From Pararhizobium_B sp963838155 (lineage in GTDB: Bacteria > Pseudomonadota > Alphaproteobacteria > Rhizobiales > Rhizobiaceae), in NCBI GenBank assembly GCA_963838155.1, contig CAWIQE010000038.1, positions 62,001 through 126,000 of the forward strand: a stretch of DNA of 64,000 bases, written 5' to 3'. This document shows, in pieces, positions 54,671 to 62,528 of this stretch. Position numbers and translations under genes: made by a program. Each line of letters begins with the position of its first letter. Position 1 is the first letter of the stretch. The notes below the pieces were generated by a model. It made no database searches. It saw only the letters and a program-made list of their open reading frames with translations, and was not told the origin of the DNA.

Positions 54671-54697
54671 CCCTCGCCGGCAGTGTGCCGGCGAGGG
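54671..54697 (+). promoter_or_regulatory. Perfect hairpin over the 5' leader of the Gly-rich gene
   Basis: CCCTCGCCGGCA and TGCCGGCGAGGG form a perfect 12-bp stem with a 3-nt loop. It sequesters a GAGGG sequence just before the start codons and ends next to AAGGAGG. It could be a translation-control hairpin or a terminator for leftward transcripts. Confidence 0.5.
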
Positions 54698-54705
54698 AAA
54701 GGAGG

Positions 54706-55764
54706 ATGCGCCATGCCCGGTCCGCGCCCGTTGCCGGAGGACACGTTCGCGAACGCGTCGAGCCAGCCGATCTCGGCAAGCGCGCCTCTCGCCCTGGTGC
54801 CGACATGGGTGCCATCGGCGAGCGCTCGGTCCTTCCGGAGACCGGCCCGGCCGGCAGCGGCGACGGAGGCGACGGTGTCGCCTTCGGTGTCGTCGCCAGC
54901 ACGCCGAACGCGGCCTTCATGCCGGACAATTCGGCGATCGCCCTCGGCGACGCCAGCGCTTCGGCGGACCAGGCGAACCACGCCCTCGTCGACCAGAACG
55001 CCCACGAATTCGCCGGCATCGGCGGCAACGGGGGCCTCTCGGCTTGGGCTCCACGCCGGCAATGGCGGCAACGGCGTCTTCGCCGGCGCGCTCGTCGCCG
55101 CCGAAGTCGGCGTTTTCGCGCCGGTCAACACAGCCGTCGCCGGCGGGCCGGACGCCCATGCGGACGCCTTCCAGTCGAATGCCGCCGCCTTCCTGCAAGG
55201 GGGAACCCAATTGGCCGGCGTCGGCGGAAACGGCGGTCCCTCCTACCTCGGCGACCCCTCCGGCGGCGGCCTGACCGTCAACGGCGACCTGCACGGCGGA
55301 GCGGGCGGTGCCGGAACCTTCATCGGCACCATGACCGACATCAGCGTCGCCATCTATTCCCCATCAACATCGCCGTCGCCGGCGCCGGCGGCTCGGCCTA
55401 CGCCACCCAGGACAACAACGTCCTCATGAGCCAGGGCGCGACCCAGATCGCCGGCGTCGGCGGCAGCGGCGGCGGCTTCCACGTCCCCTCCGATACCGTC
55501 GTGACCGGCAGCCAGACCGACGGGGCCGGCGGCGGCGGCACGGCGGTGGGAAGCCTCGTCGACGTCAACGTCGCCTATTACGAGCCCATGAACATCGCCG
55601 TCTCGGCCGGCGGCAGCGCCGAAGCGCAGCAGATCGATCATTTCCTCCTCGACCAGCACACCGTCCAGCTCGGCGGCATCGGCGGCGACGGGGGCACCTA
55701 CCACCTCCTCGACCCCGTCGAGACGGCCCAGCTCCACGACGCGCTCCACCTCGCCGGAAGCTGA
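54706..55764 (+). pseudogene. Gly-rich repeat protein 1, frameshifted
   Basis: Four copies of an ~80-residue repeat can be read in order. Each ends A(D/T)QxNxxLxDQxxxQxAGxGGNGG-like and begins with VAxYxPxNxAVAGG. They lie in alternating frames: repeat 1 in the frame of ATG 54706, repeat 2 in the frame of ATG 54713, repeat 3 crossing back near 55360 (YSP/INIAV), and repeat 4 to the stop at 55762-55764. Indels are inferred near 55045 and 55360, and a third if translation starts at ATG 54713, which has the better AGGAGG spacing (7 nt). Repetitive Gly/Asn proteins beside a type I secretion pair suggest a secreted, possibly adhesive protein. The ATPase and fusion-protein genes follow on the same strand. 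Confidence 0.6.
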
Positions 55765-56004
55765 CCAAGCCGCCCCGGCCTCGATCGCCACCAAAGGCCT
55801 GCCGCCACGCCGCCGTCGCCGCCGCCAGTAAGGTCGCTCCCCCGGCTCCGGGGCCCGGCGGGGCGCCGGCGGGGCTCCGGCGACGTCGAAACGGGTGTAT
55901 CCGCATGGGCGCCGCCCGATCTTGTATCTGGCGGCGCCGGCAGCGCGGAGGCAGGCTCGATGCGCGCCTTCTGCCCGGTGCGATCTCACCAGAGGAGTAA
56001 AGCC

Positions 56005-56579
56005 ATGCCCATCCCGATCATTTCCGATACCGTGCAACTCATCGATCCGCATGCCGGCAACGCAAATGCCGGCAACGGCGGCGACGGCTACAGCTTCGGC
56101 GACATCAGCTACAGCCCGAGCGCGACGATCGCCCCGACGCAGACCGTCTTCGGCGCGACGTCGACGTCGAGAACGGCGACCCGTGACACGACTGGGCGTC
56201 CTGGGGCGCCGGTTCAGGCGGCGACGGCGGCGATGCCGGCGTCAATGCCTTCCTCGGCAATGCCAGGAACTTCGGCTCCGGCGGCGACGGAGGCAACGCC
56301 AATTCCAATGGCAGCCAGGCCTCGCTGAGCGGCGGCGACGTCGCCGCAGTCCACGCCGACACGAGCGGCGTCCAGTACACGAGCCAGCTCGCCGACCAGA
56401 GCGCGACGATCCTCGCCGGCATGGGCGGCAACGGCGGGAACGGGAACTACGCCCAGGGCGGCGACATCTCGTCGGCGGTCGTCCACAGCGATCCGTCGAC
56501 CGAAACGGCCCTGAGCTCGTTCGCCGACAGCTTCAACCACGCGGATTGGGTCGGCATCGACCTGAGCCACTTCGCCTGA
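56005..56579 (+). pseudogene. Gly-rich repeat protein 2, frameshifted
   Basis: ATG 56005 (AGAGGAG ribosome site) starts MPIPIISDTVQLIDPHAGN followed by AGNGGDGYSFGD. The Gly-rich pattern leaves this frame around 56150. It resumes in another frame as DWASWGAGSGGDGGDAGVN and runs through QLADQSATILAGMGGNGG to HADWVGIDLSHFA, stop 56577-56579. An in-frame TGA (GDP-stop-HDW) also lies just before the resumed segment. Restored length is about 190 aa. The QLADQSxxILAGMGGNGG unit matches the repeat of the preceding Gly-rich gene. It lies 85 nt upstream of the secretion ATPase gene, so it is the likely cognate substrate, now broken or misread. Confidence 0.6.
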
Positions 56580-56664
56580 CACCATCGACCCGCGCCCGGC
56601 GGCACCGTTCGCCGGGCGCCGGCGGTTCAACGGACCCCGCCGGCAAGACGGACGGACATCGACG

Positions 56665-58389
56665 ATGACGACCTCTATCGACCGCCCGATGCGCCCGACC
56701 ACCCCGCTGGAAGCGGCCGCAAGGGATTCGGCCGGGGCCTTCGCCTGCGTCTTCCTCTACAGTTGCGGCTACAACCTCTTCCTGCTGACGCCCTCCATCT
56801 ACCTGCTCCAGATCTACGACCGCGTGCTCTCCAGCCGAAGCCTCGACACCCTTCTCATGCTCACGCTGATCGTCGCGGTGGCGGTCGTCGTCGGCACGCT
56901 CCTGGACGTCGTGCGCCGCGCAGCGCTCTCGCGCATCGCCAGCTGGCTGGACGTGCGCCTGCGCCCCGAGGTCCTCAGGGCCGCCTTCGGCCACGCCGCA
57001 AGGGTCGAGGGCGGCGCCGCCGCGCAGGCCTACCGCCATCTCGCGACGATCCGCCAGTTCCTGGAATCGCCCGCCAGCGCGCTGCTGTTCGACATTCCCT
57101 GGGCCCCCGTCTTCCTCGGCCTTCTCTTCATGGTGCACCCCCTCCTCGGCGGCATCGGCACGCTGAGCGCGCTGCTCCTGCTCGGCTTCGGCTTTTGCGG
57201 CGACTGGCTGACGCGCCGCCCCGTGGCGGAGGCGGGCCACGCCTTTTCGCACAGCCTTTCCATGCTCTCCTCCGTGCTGAAACACGCCGCGCTCGTGCGC
57301 GCGATGGGCATGCAGGACGGCGCGCTGCGGATCCTCGACGCCGAAGCCGACGTCGCCCGCAAGGCGAACGACACGGCGGCGCGCCGCACCCTCGTCGTGC
57401 AGGCCTTCTCGAAATCGGCGCGCGCGCTGACGCAGATCGTCATCATGGGCACGGCCTGCTGGCTGGTCCTGAAGGACGGCTCCAGCCCGGGGATCATCTT
57501 CGTCGCCAGCCTCCTGATCGGCCGCGGCCTCGCCCCGATCGAGGGCGCCGTCGGCGTCTGGAAGGGCCTGTCGCATGCCCGCAACGCCTGCGAAGACCTC
57601 AACCGCATGTTCGCCGCCGCGGACGCCGGCCGCGCACGCCCGTCGATCGTGACCGTCGGATCGGCCGGCCGGCTGACGATCGACAACGTCTGCCTCTTTT
57701 CGCCGGAGACGCGGCAGCGGGTCGTCTCCGGCGTGAGCTTCGGCCTGCACCGCGGCGACTGCCTGGCGATCCTCGGCCCGTCCGGCGCCGGCAAGTCGGC
57801 CCTCGGGCGCGTCGTCGCCGGCCTTGCCCGGCCGGACGAGGGGCGCGCGCTGCTCGACGGCTGCGGCATCGCCGACCTGCGCAGCGGCAAGGCCGAGCCG
57901 AGCATCGGATACCTGCCGCAGGACATCGAACTCTTCGGCGGCGCGATCCGCGACGTGATCGGCCGGTTCGACAAGCGCAACGCGCGCGGCGTCGTGGAAG
58001 CGGCCTCCATGGTCGGCCTCCACGAAACCATCATGCGCCTGCCCCGCGGCTACGAGACCGACGTCGGCGAGGGCGGCCGCGCCCTTCTCAGGGCCCAGCG
58101 GCAGCAGCTCGGCCTCGCCCGCGCGATCTACGGAAATCCCCGCCTCGTCGTCCTCGACGATCCGAATTCCAGCCTCGACCATCGCGGCGAATGCCTGCTC
58201 TTCCAGCTGGTCCGGACCCTGCGCGCCCGCGGCGTGACCGTCGTCGTCATCACCCACCGGCTGGGTATCCTGTCCGCCACCAACCGGATCGCCATTCTCG
58301 AGAACGGCGCGCTCACCGCCTTCGGCGAGAGCGAGCACATCTACGAGACGCGCCTGCGCCCCCCCGTCCCGCAAGCCGGCATTGCCTGA
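56665..58389 (+). CDS. Type I secretion system ABC ATPase/permease (PrtD/HlyB-like)
   Basis: A 574-aa exporter half-transporter: membrane domain about 20-300, nucleotide-binding domain about 345-574. Walker A is GPSGAGKS at 371-378 and the H-loop is H531. Two key motifs are altered. The ABC signature LSGGQ reads LLRAQ (474-478), and the Walker B catalytic Glu is Asp (LVVLDDPNSSLD, D499 where relatives have E). There is no N-terminal C39 peptidase or CLD domain, so substrates should carry uncleaved C-terminal signals. It is followed 8 nt later by its membrane-fusion partner. No TolC-type gene is present in the window. Confidence 0.9.
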   Translation: MTTSIDRPMRPTTPLEAAARDSAGAFACVFLYSCGYNLFLLTPSIYLLQIYDRVLSSRSLDTLLMLTLIVAVAVVVGTLLDVVRRAALSRIASWLDVRLRPEVLRAAFGHAARVEGGAAAQAYRHLATIRQFLESPASALLFDIPWAPVFLGLLFMVHPLLGGIGTLSALLLLGFGFCGDWLTRRPVAEAGHAFSHSLSMLSSVLKHAALVRAMGMQDGALRILDAEADVARKANDTAARRTLVVQAFSKSARALTQIVIMGTACWLVLKDGSSPGIIFVASLLIGRGLAPIEGAVGVWKGLSHARNACEDLNRMFAAADAGRARPSIVTVGSAGRLTIDNVCLFSPETRQRVVSGVSFGLHRGDCLAILGPSGAGKSALGRVVAGLARPDEGRALLDGCGIADLRSGKAEPSIGYLPQDIELFGGAIRDVIGRFDKRNARGVVEAASMVGLHETIMRLPRGYETDVGEGGRALLRAQRQQLGLARAIYGNPRLVVLDDPNSSLDHRGECLLFQLVRTLRARGVTVVVITHRLGILSATNRIAILENGALTAFGESEHIYETRLRPPVPQAGIA

Positions 58390-58397
58390 GGTCCGCC

Positions 58398-59792
58398 ATG
58401 GTTCGATTGCCAGCACGCGCCGTCACGACCGTCCTCCGCCTCAAGGCCGCCGCGCGCGCCTGGCCGAAGCGGCCCTTCGCGGCCGCCGCGCCCCGGGACG
58501 CGGGGCCCTGCCGCCTCGGCGCCGTCGCCTGGACCGGCAACGCCATCGTCGCCGTCTTCATCCTCGGCCTCGGGACATGGTCCGTCTTCGCGCCGCTGAA
58601 GAGCGCGGCCCTCGCCTCCGGCGTCGTCGAACCCGAAACGAGCCGGAAGACCATCCAGCACCTGGAAGGCGGCATCGTGAGGACGATCGCGGTGAGGAAC
58701 GGCGACCGCGTCTCGGCCGGCCAGGTGCTCGTCGTCCTCGACGACACCGGGCCGCGGACCGCGCGCACCGCGCTCTTCGAACAGTACTGGGACGCGCGGC
58801 TCCGCCAGGCGCGCCTGCTCGCCGAACAGGTCGACGGCGACAGGATCGCCGTGTCGGACGATCGGCTGGCGGTCGCCCTGCGGGACGCGACGGTGCGCGC
58901 GATTCTCGCCGGCCAGCAGACCATCATGGACACCCGCCGCGCGGTCCGCCGTTCCGAGGCCACGATCTATGGTCGACGCGCCGACGAGATCCGCGCCGAG
59001 ATCTCGGGCCTTTCCGCGCAGCGCGCGGCGATCCTCGAGCAGCGGCAGATCCTCGAACGCGAGATCGCCGCCGTGACGCCGCTGGTGACCAAAAGGCTGG
59101 AACGCAGGAGCCGCCTGCTCCAGCTCGAACGGGAGGCGGCGGGCCTGCGCGGGACCCTCGGCGAGATCACGGCGAAGCTCTCCCAGGCCGCGCAGAACCT
59201 GGACGAAAGCCACGCCCAGTTCCTGAAGCTGCGGAGCGACCGCCAGGACGGCATCGCGCGCGACCTTCGCGAGACCGGCAGCGAGGTGCTGCAGCTCGGC
59301 GAACGCCTGAGCGCCGCCGACGACCGGCTCGCCCGCGCGACGATCCGCGCGCCCCTGGACGGCGTCGTCGCCAACCTTCGCATCCACACCGTCGGCGGCG
59401 TCGTCGGCGCCGGCGAGCCGCTCATGGACATCCTGCCCGAGCGGGACCGGCTCGTCGCCAGCGTCCGCATCCGGCCGGAAGACATCGACGTCGTCCGCAC
59501 GGGCCTGCCGGCGCGCCTCCATCTCCTGCCCTACGACCAGCGGCGCGTGCCCCTGCTCCTCGGGCGGGTCACCTACGTCTCCGCCGACCGGGTCGCCGGT
59601 CCCGGCGAGGACAAGCCCTATTACGCGGCGACGATCGACGTCGACGCGGGCCAGCTCGCCGCGCTGAAGACGATGTCGCTGCTGCCCGGCATGCCGGTCC
59701 AGGCGATGATCGAGACGGGAAGCGGAACGGTGGCGCTTTATGCACTCAAGCCCCTCATCGACAGTTTCGGCCGAGCATTCAGGGAAGACTGA
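58398..59792 (+). CDS. Type I secretion membrane-fusion protein (HlyD/PrtE family)
   Basis: A 464-aa HlyD-family periplasmic adaptor. One membrane anchor (about 45-65) is followed by a lipoyl-like half (TIQHLEGGIVRTIAVRNGD), a long coiled coil (about 130-320) and a second half-lipoyl and beta-barrel domain (ATIRAPLDGVVANLRIHTVGGVVGAGE). It links the ATPase to an outer-membrane TolC channel. ATG 58398 has GAGG six bases upstream. Length and layout are those of PrtE/HlyD relatives. Confidence 0.92.
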   Translation: MVRLPARAVTTVLRLKAAARAWPKRPFAAAAPRDAGPCRLGAVAWTGNAIVAVFILGLGTWSVFAPLKSAALASGVVEPETSRKTIQHLEGGIVRTIAVRNGDRVSAGQVLVVLDDTGPRTARTALFEQYWDARLRQARLLAEQVDGDRIAVSDDRLAVALRDATVRAILAGQQTIMDTRRAVRRSEATIYGRRADEIRAEISGLSAQRAAILEQRQILEREIAAVTPLVTKRLERRSRLLQLEREAAGLRGTLGEITAKLSQAAQNLDESHAQFLKLRSDRQDGIARDLRETGSEVLQLGERLSAADDRLARATIRAPLDGVVANLRIHTVGGVVGAGEPLMDILPERDRLVASVRIRPEDIDVVRTGLPARLHLLPYDQRRVPLLLGRVTYVSADRVAGPGEDKPYYAATIDVDAGQLAALKTMSLLPGMPVQAMIETGSGTVALYALKPLIDSFGRAFRED

Positions 59793-59870
59793 CGCCCCCC
59801 CGGGAGATTGCCCTGCGGCCGGGGCAAGCGTACTCCCCTCCGACGGAGGACCGTGATCCGGGTGAAGGCA

Positions 59871-60164
59871 ATGGGAAAAAAGAGGTTCACAGATGAGCAG
59901 GTCCGCGACATCGTCGCCGAATATCGCGCCGGCAACGAGCCCGTCGAAGCCGTCTGCCGCAAATACGGGATCAGCGGCGCGACCCTCTATCGCTGGCAGG
60001 CGGCAGGCGGACGCTCCGCCGGCGTCGACAGGCGGCAACTGAAGGCCCTCGAGCGCGAGAACCAGGAGCTGAAACGCCTCCTCGCCAAGGCCTTGCTGAC
60101 CTCCGCGACGCTCTGCGCCATGCTCGATCGGCCCGACGGCCACGAGACCGACGGCAACGGCTGA
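59871..60164 (+). CDS. OrfA-type helix-turn-helix protein (IS3-like transposase subunit A)
   Basis: A 97-aa protein with an HTH_Tnp_1 fold (MGKKRFTDEQVRDIVAEYRA, then CRKYGISGATLYRWQ) and a leucine zipper LKALERENQELKRLLAKALL. This is the N-terminal subunit of IS3-family transposases. No OrfB with a DDE domain follows and no inverted repeats were recognised, so it is either a relic or a domesticated DNA-binding protein. The start is uncertain: ATG 59871, or GTG 59853/59862. It lies 78 nt after the secretion genes on the same strand. Confidence 0.7.
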   Translation: MGKKRFTDEQVRDIVAEYRAGNEPVEAVCRKYGISGATLYRWQAAGGRSAGVDRRQLKALERENQELKRLLAKALLTSATLCAMLDRPDGHETDGNG

Positions 60165-60203
60165 GGGCACCCGCGGGCGACGACGGGCCCCGTCCGGGCC
60201 CTG

Positions 60204-60932
60204 TCAGGCGCGCGCGGGGGCGGCGGCCCCTGCCAGCGGGTTCCGGCGTGCGAGACGAACCACGATCTCGGTGCGGTTCTGCACCCCGAGCTTCCTCATG
60301 ATCCGCTGGATATGCATCTTCACCGTGTTTTCCGACAGGCCAAGCTCCGCGGCAATCACCTTGTTCGACCGCCCTAGCTGCAATTCGTCGAGGACCTCGT
60401 TCTCGCGCGGCGTGAAGGTCGCCGAAACGGGCCGCGCCGCGAAGCCGGCATCGTCCTCCGCCAGGAGCAGGCCCGGATCCGCATCCCGGTCCTCGGCCCA
60501 TTCCTGCTGGCGCGGACAGTAGACGCCCCCGGCCAGGACGATCCGCATCGCCGCGATCATCGCCTCGACGGGCTGCGACTTGGCGAAGACCCCCCGCACG
60601 CCGAGCTTCAGCCCCTCGACCGCGAGGTCCGTCCCCGCGAATTCCACCAGCACGGCCAGGTCGGCGCGCGGAAAGGCGCGCTTCACGACCGCGATGGCGG
60701 CCCTCGTGCCGGCGTCGTCGAACGATGCCGCCCCCGTGCCGATGACGACGAGGCGTGCAGGACAGGCGATCGCTTTCACCGCCTCGTCGACCGACGTCAT
60801 GGAGACGATGTGCCAGCCTGCGAACTCCCGTCGTAGAAGAGAGACAATGGAACTTCTAATAAAAGTATTATCTTCTATGATAACTATCGATGCCGACCTG
60901 CCGTATGAGAGATTTCTTATATCGTAGGCCAT
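60204..60932 (-). CDS. NarL/LuxR-type regulator with degenerate receiver domain
   Basis: A 242-aa two-domain protein. The N-terminal receiver fold keeps the acidic pocket (E20-D21) and the lysine (K118 in VFAKSQP), but the beta-3 end, where the phospho-accepting Asp belongs, reads LVVIGTG. The C-terminal domain is a clear LuxR HTH (TPRENEVLDELQLGRSNKVIA then LGLSENTVKMHIQRIMRKL). It is probably active without phosphorylation or responds to another signal. ATG 60932 has GGGAGG five bases upstream. It is the only intact regulator in the N-rich/type I secretion region and a candidate controller of the shared promoters. Confidence 0.87.
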   Translation of the reverse strand: MAYDIRNLSYGRSASIVIIEDNTFIRSSIVSLLRREFAGWHIVSMTSVDEAVKAIACPARLVVIGTGAASFDDAGTRAAIAVVKRAFPRADLAVLVEFAGTDLAVEGLKLGVRGVFAKSQPVEAMIAAMRIVLAGGVYCPRQQEWAEDRDADPGLLLAEDDAGFAARPVSATFTPRENEVLDELQLGRSNKVIAAELGLSENTVKMHIQRIMRKLGVQNRTEIVVRLARRNPLAGAAAPARA

Positions 60933-61286
60933 CGTCACCTCCCGAGTTATCTCGCGATTATAGATGAAGATCGACGATAATAACATAACAAGTATTTATT
61001 GATCCTTACGTTATAGATTTACTGGCTTTCGTCGCGAAAATTGGCAAAGTCAATTCCATCTACCTCTTCCGGATGAACGCGGCGCCGCGAGCCGCGACGC
61101 CCTGCCGGGGCTTTCTTTCGAGAATCCCTCGCGGCTTCGCAATAGATCGCATCGGGTACCCGGCGACGGCGGATCACGGGCCGCCCGGGGAAATCCGCCT
61201 TCCCCTGTGCCGAACGTGACAGGACGGGCCGTCGATTACGCCTATCTGGCGTTGAATAATATTTTTGCAACTCGAGGCTATAGAGA
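60933..61286. other. Divergent intergenic region between regulator and gene 5
   Basis: 354 bp without a supportable gene. The part next to the regulator is AT-rich and should carry its promoter. The part next to gene 5 holds family promoter 5. Confidence 0.6.
61206..61248 (+). promoter_or_regulatory. Family promoter 5: 16-bp box and -10
   Basis: TGTGCCGAACGTGACA (61206-61221), 21 bp, TATCTG (61243-61248). The ATG of gene 5 lies 44 nt after the start of the -10, as for gene 3. Confidence 0.6.
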
Positions 61287-62359
61287 ATGGGCGACGGCGT
61301 AAGACCGAACAACACCAACAACAACAACTTCCTGAACAGCACGGTTGCCTCGAACGGGTCGTCGACCGCTTCCACCGGCGGCAGGAACGCCACGGGTCGC
61401 ACGTTGCGCGGCACGGCGGCGCAGCGCCCGGTCGCCAACTCCGGGCGCGGACTGGCGCAGACCGGCAACACCGGCGGCGTCCAACGAAGGATCATCGCCC
61501 TTCCGACCGACCCTCTCGCCTGTGCGGCCATGTCCGCGAACTACGACACGAAAGACGTTGGACGCACCTTCGCGAGGAACGGGACTCCCTCTTCGACATG
61601 CTGAAATTGACCCGTCCCGAGACGGCGAAATGCCTCGAAAGCGAATTTTGCTGTCTCGACGAGCGTCTCAACACGGTCGGAGATCCGGGCGATGCCGTTC
61701 AGTTCGTGTCCAAATGCGATCACGTTTTGAGCCGGTTGGGCTTCGATAAAGAGAAGAGAGGCTATTTTCTCGACGCCATGGTCCTGACCGTCGGTGTGAA
61801 GGTCCTCCGCGATATCGGCGAGAACACGTGGAAAGCCAAAGGAACCGAGGTCGATCGCAAGGCCCTCGCGGGGAAGATCGCGACGGCAATCGAAACCACC
61901 GCCCGGGAATTCATTCTGGCGGCGGCAAGAGCGGAGCTTGCGGAGTGCGAAAGCCCCGAAATCGGCCTCTCGCCAAAGCGTCTCAGGGCCCACAAGATCG
62001 CGATGCAGTCGATGATCGCCCTGTATGAAACGGGAAGCTTCCAGGTGGCGATGAACACGATGGCCAAAGCCAAGGACAATGAAATCGCACGAGTGGGAAG
62101 CAGGGAAAGCTACGATGACGCGACGACAGTTCCGCTGAACGAGCGGACAAGTATCGACAAAATAATTCAGTTCGTCGAAAACAATTTTTCCTACAAGGAG
62201 ACGTCCGACGACACGAAGACCAAGGCGGATTTGACGTTCCTGAAAGAACTTCTCAATCTGACCGTAACATCGAATCCACCCGGGTACGGGAGTTGGAATT
62301 TTGGCGTCGGATATGACTTCTGTTCGCTCTTCGTCTTCTCGGGCCTGTTGAAAGACTGA
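61287..62359 (+). pseudogene. Family protein 5 with domain B, one frameshift
   Basis: ATG 61287 starts MGDGVRPNNTNNNNF, a short Asn/Ser/Gly-rich head, then LACAAMSANYDTKDV. The frame then breaks (stop 61602-61604). In the next frame the protein continues WTHLREERDSLFDMLKL and runs 260 residues to a stop at 62357-62359. Adding one T to the TT at about 61560 joins the two into about 357 aa. Domain B landmarks shared with proteins 4 and 6 are the YD motif, a YFLDAM helix, IETTAREFILAAARAELAE and MQSMIALYE. The N-rich head is much shorter and the GC content higher than in genes 1-4. Confidence 0.7.
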
Positions 62360-62528
62360 AGCGGCTTCGGGAAGGGTTGAACCGGTCATCGTGACGCCGA
62401 GCGGGGCGGTGCGCCTCCGGCCGCGCGCCTCGCCTCCGGGCCTCGGCGCAAATTCGAAGGGCGCCGGCGCCACTTGCCAAATGCGTGTGTCGGACTATAA
62501 CTTGCAACCCTCTGGGGAGGGCCGCGGG

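Larger units (their letters stand above)
53930..54705. other. Intergenic region with hairpins and possible gene debris
   Basis: 776 bp without an intact gene. A GC hairpin (54027-54060) may end gene 4 transcription. Around 54440-54556 there is a possible decayed coding stretch. A second hairpin (54671-54697) overlaps the ribosome site of the Gly-rich gene. Confidence 0.55.

Noticed and set aside
56665..59792. Reading the ABC/HlyD pair as a multidrug or bacteriocin exporter
   Set aside because: No C39 peptidase domain and a PrtD-like membrane domain with a PrtE-like fusion protein favour protein export of type I, although the substrate remains unproven.
62474..62501. Sixth copy of the family promoter before protein 6
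   Set aside because: Only TTGCCAAATGCG resembles the box; the -10-like TATAAC lies too close for the shared spacing.
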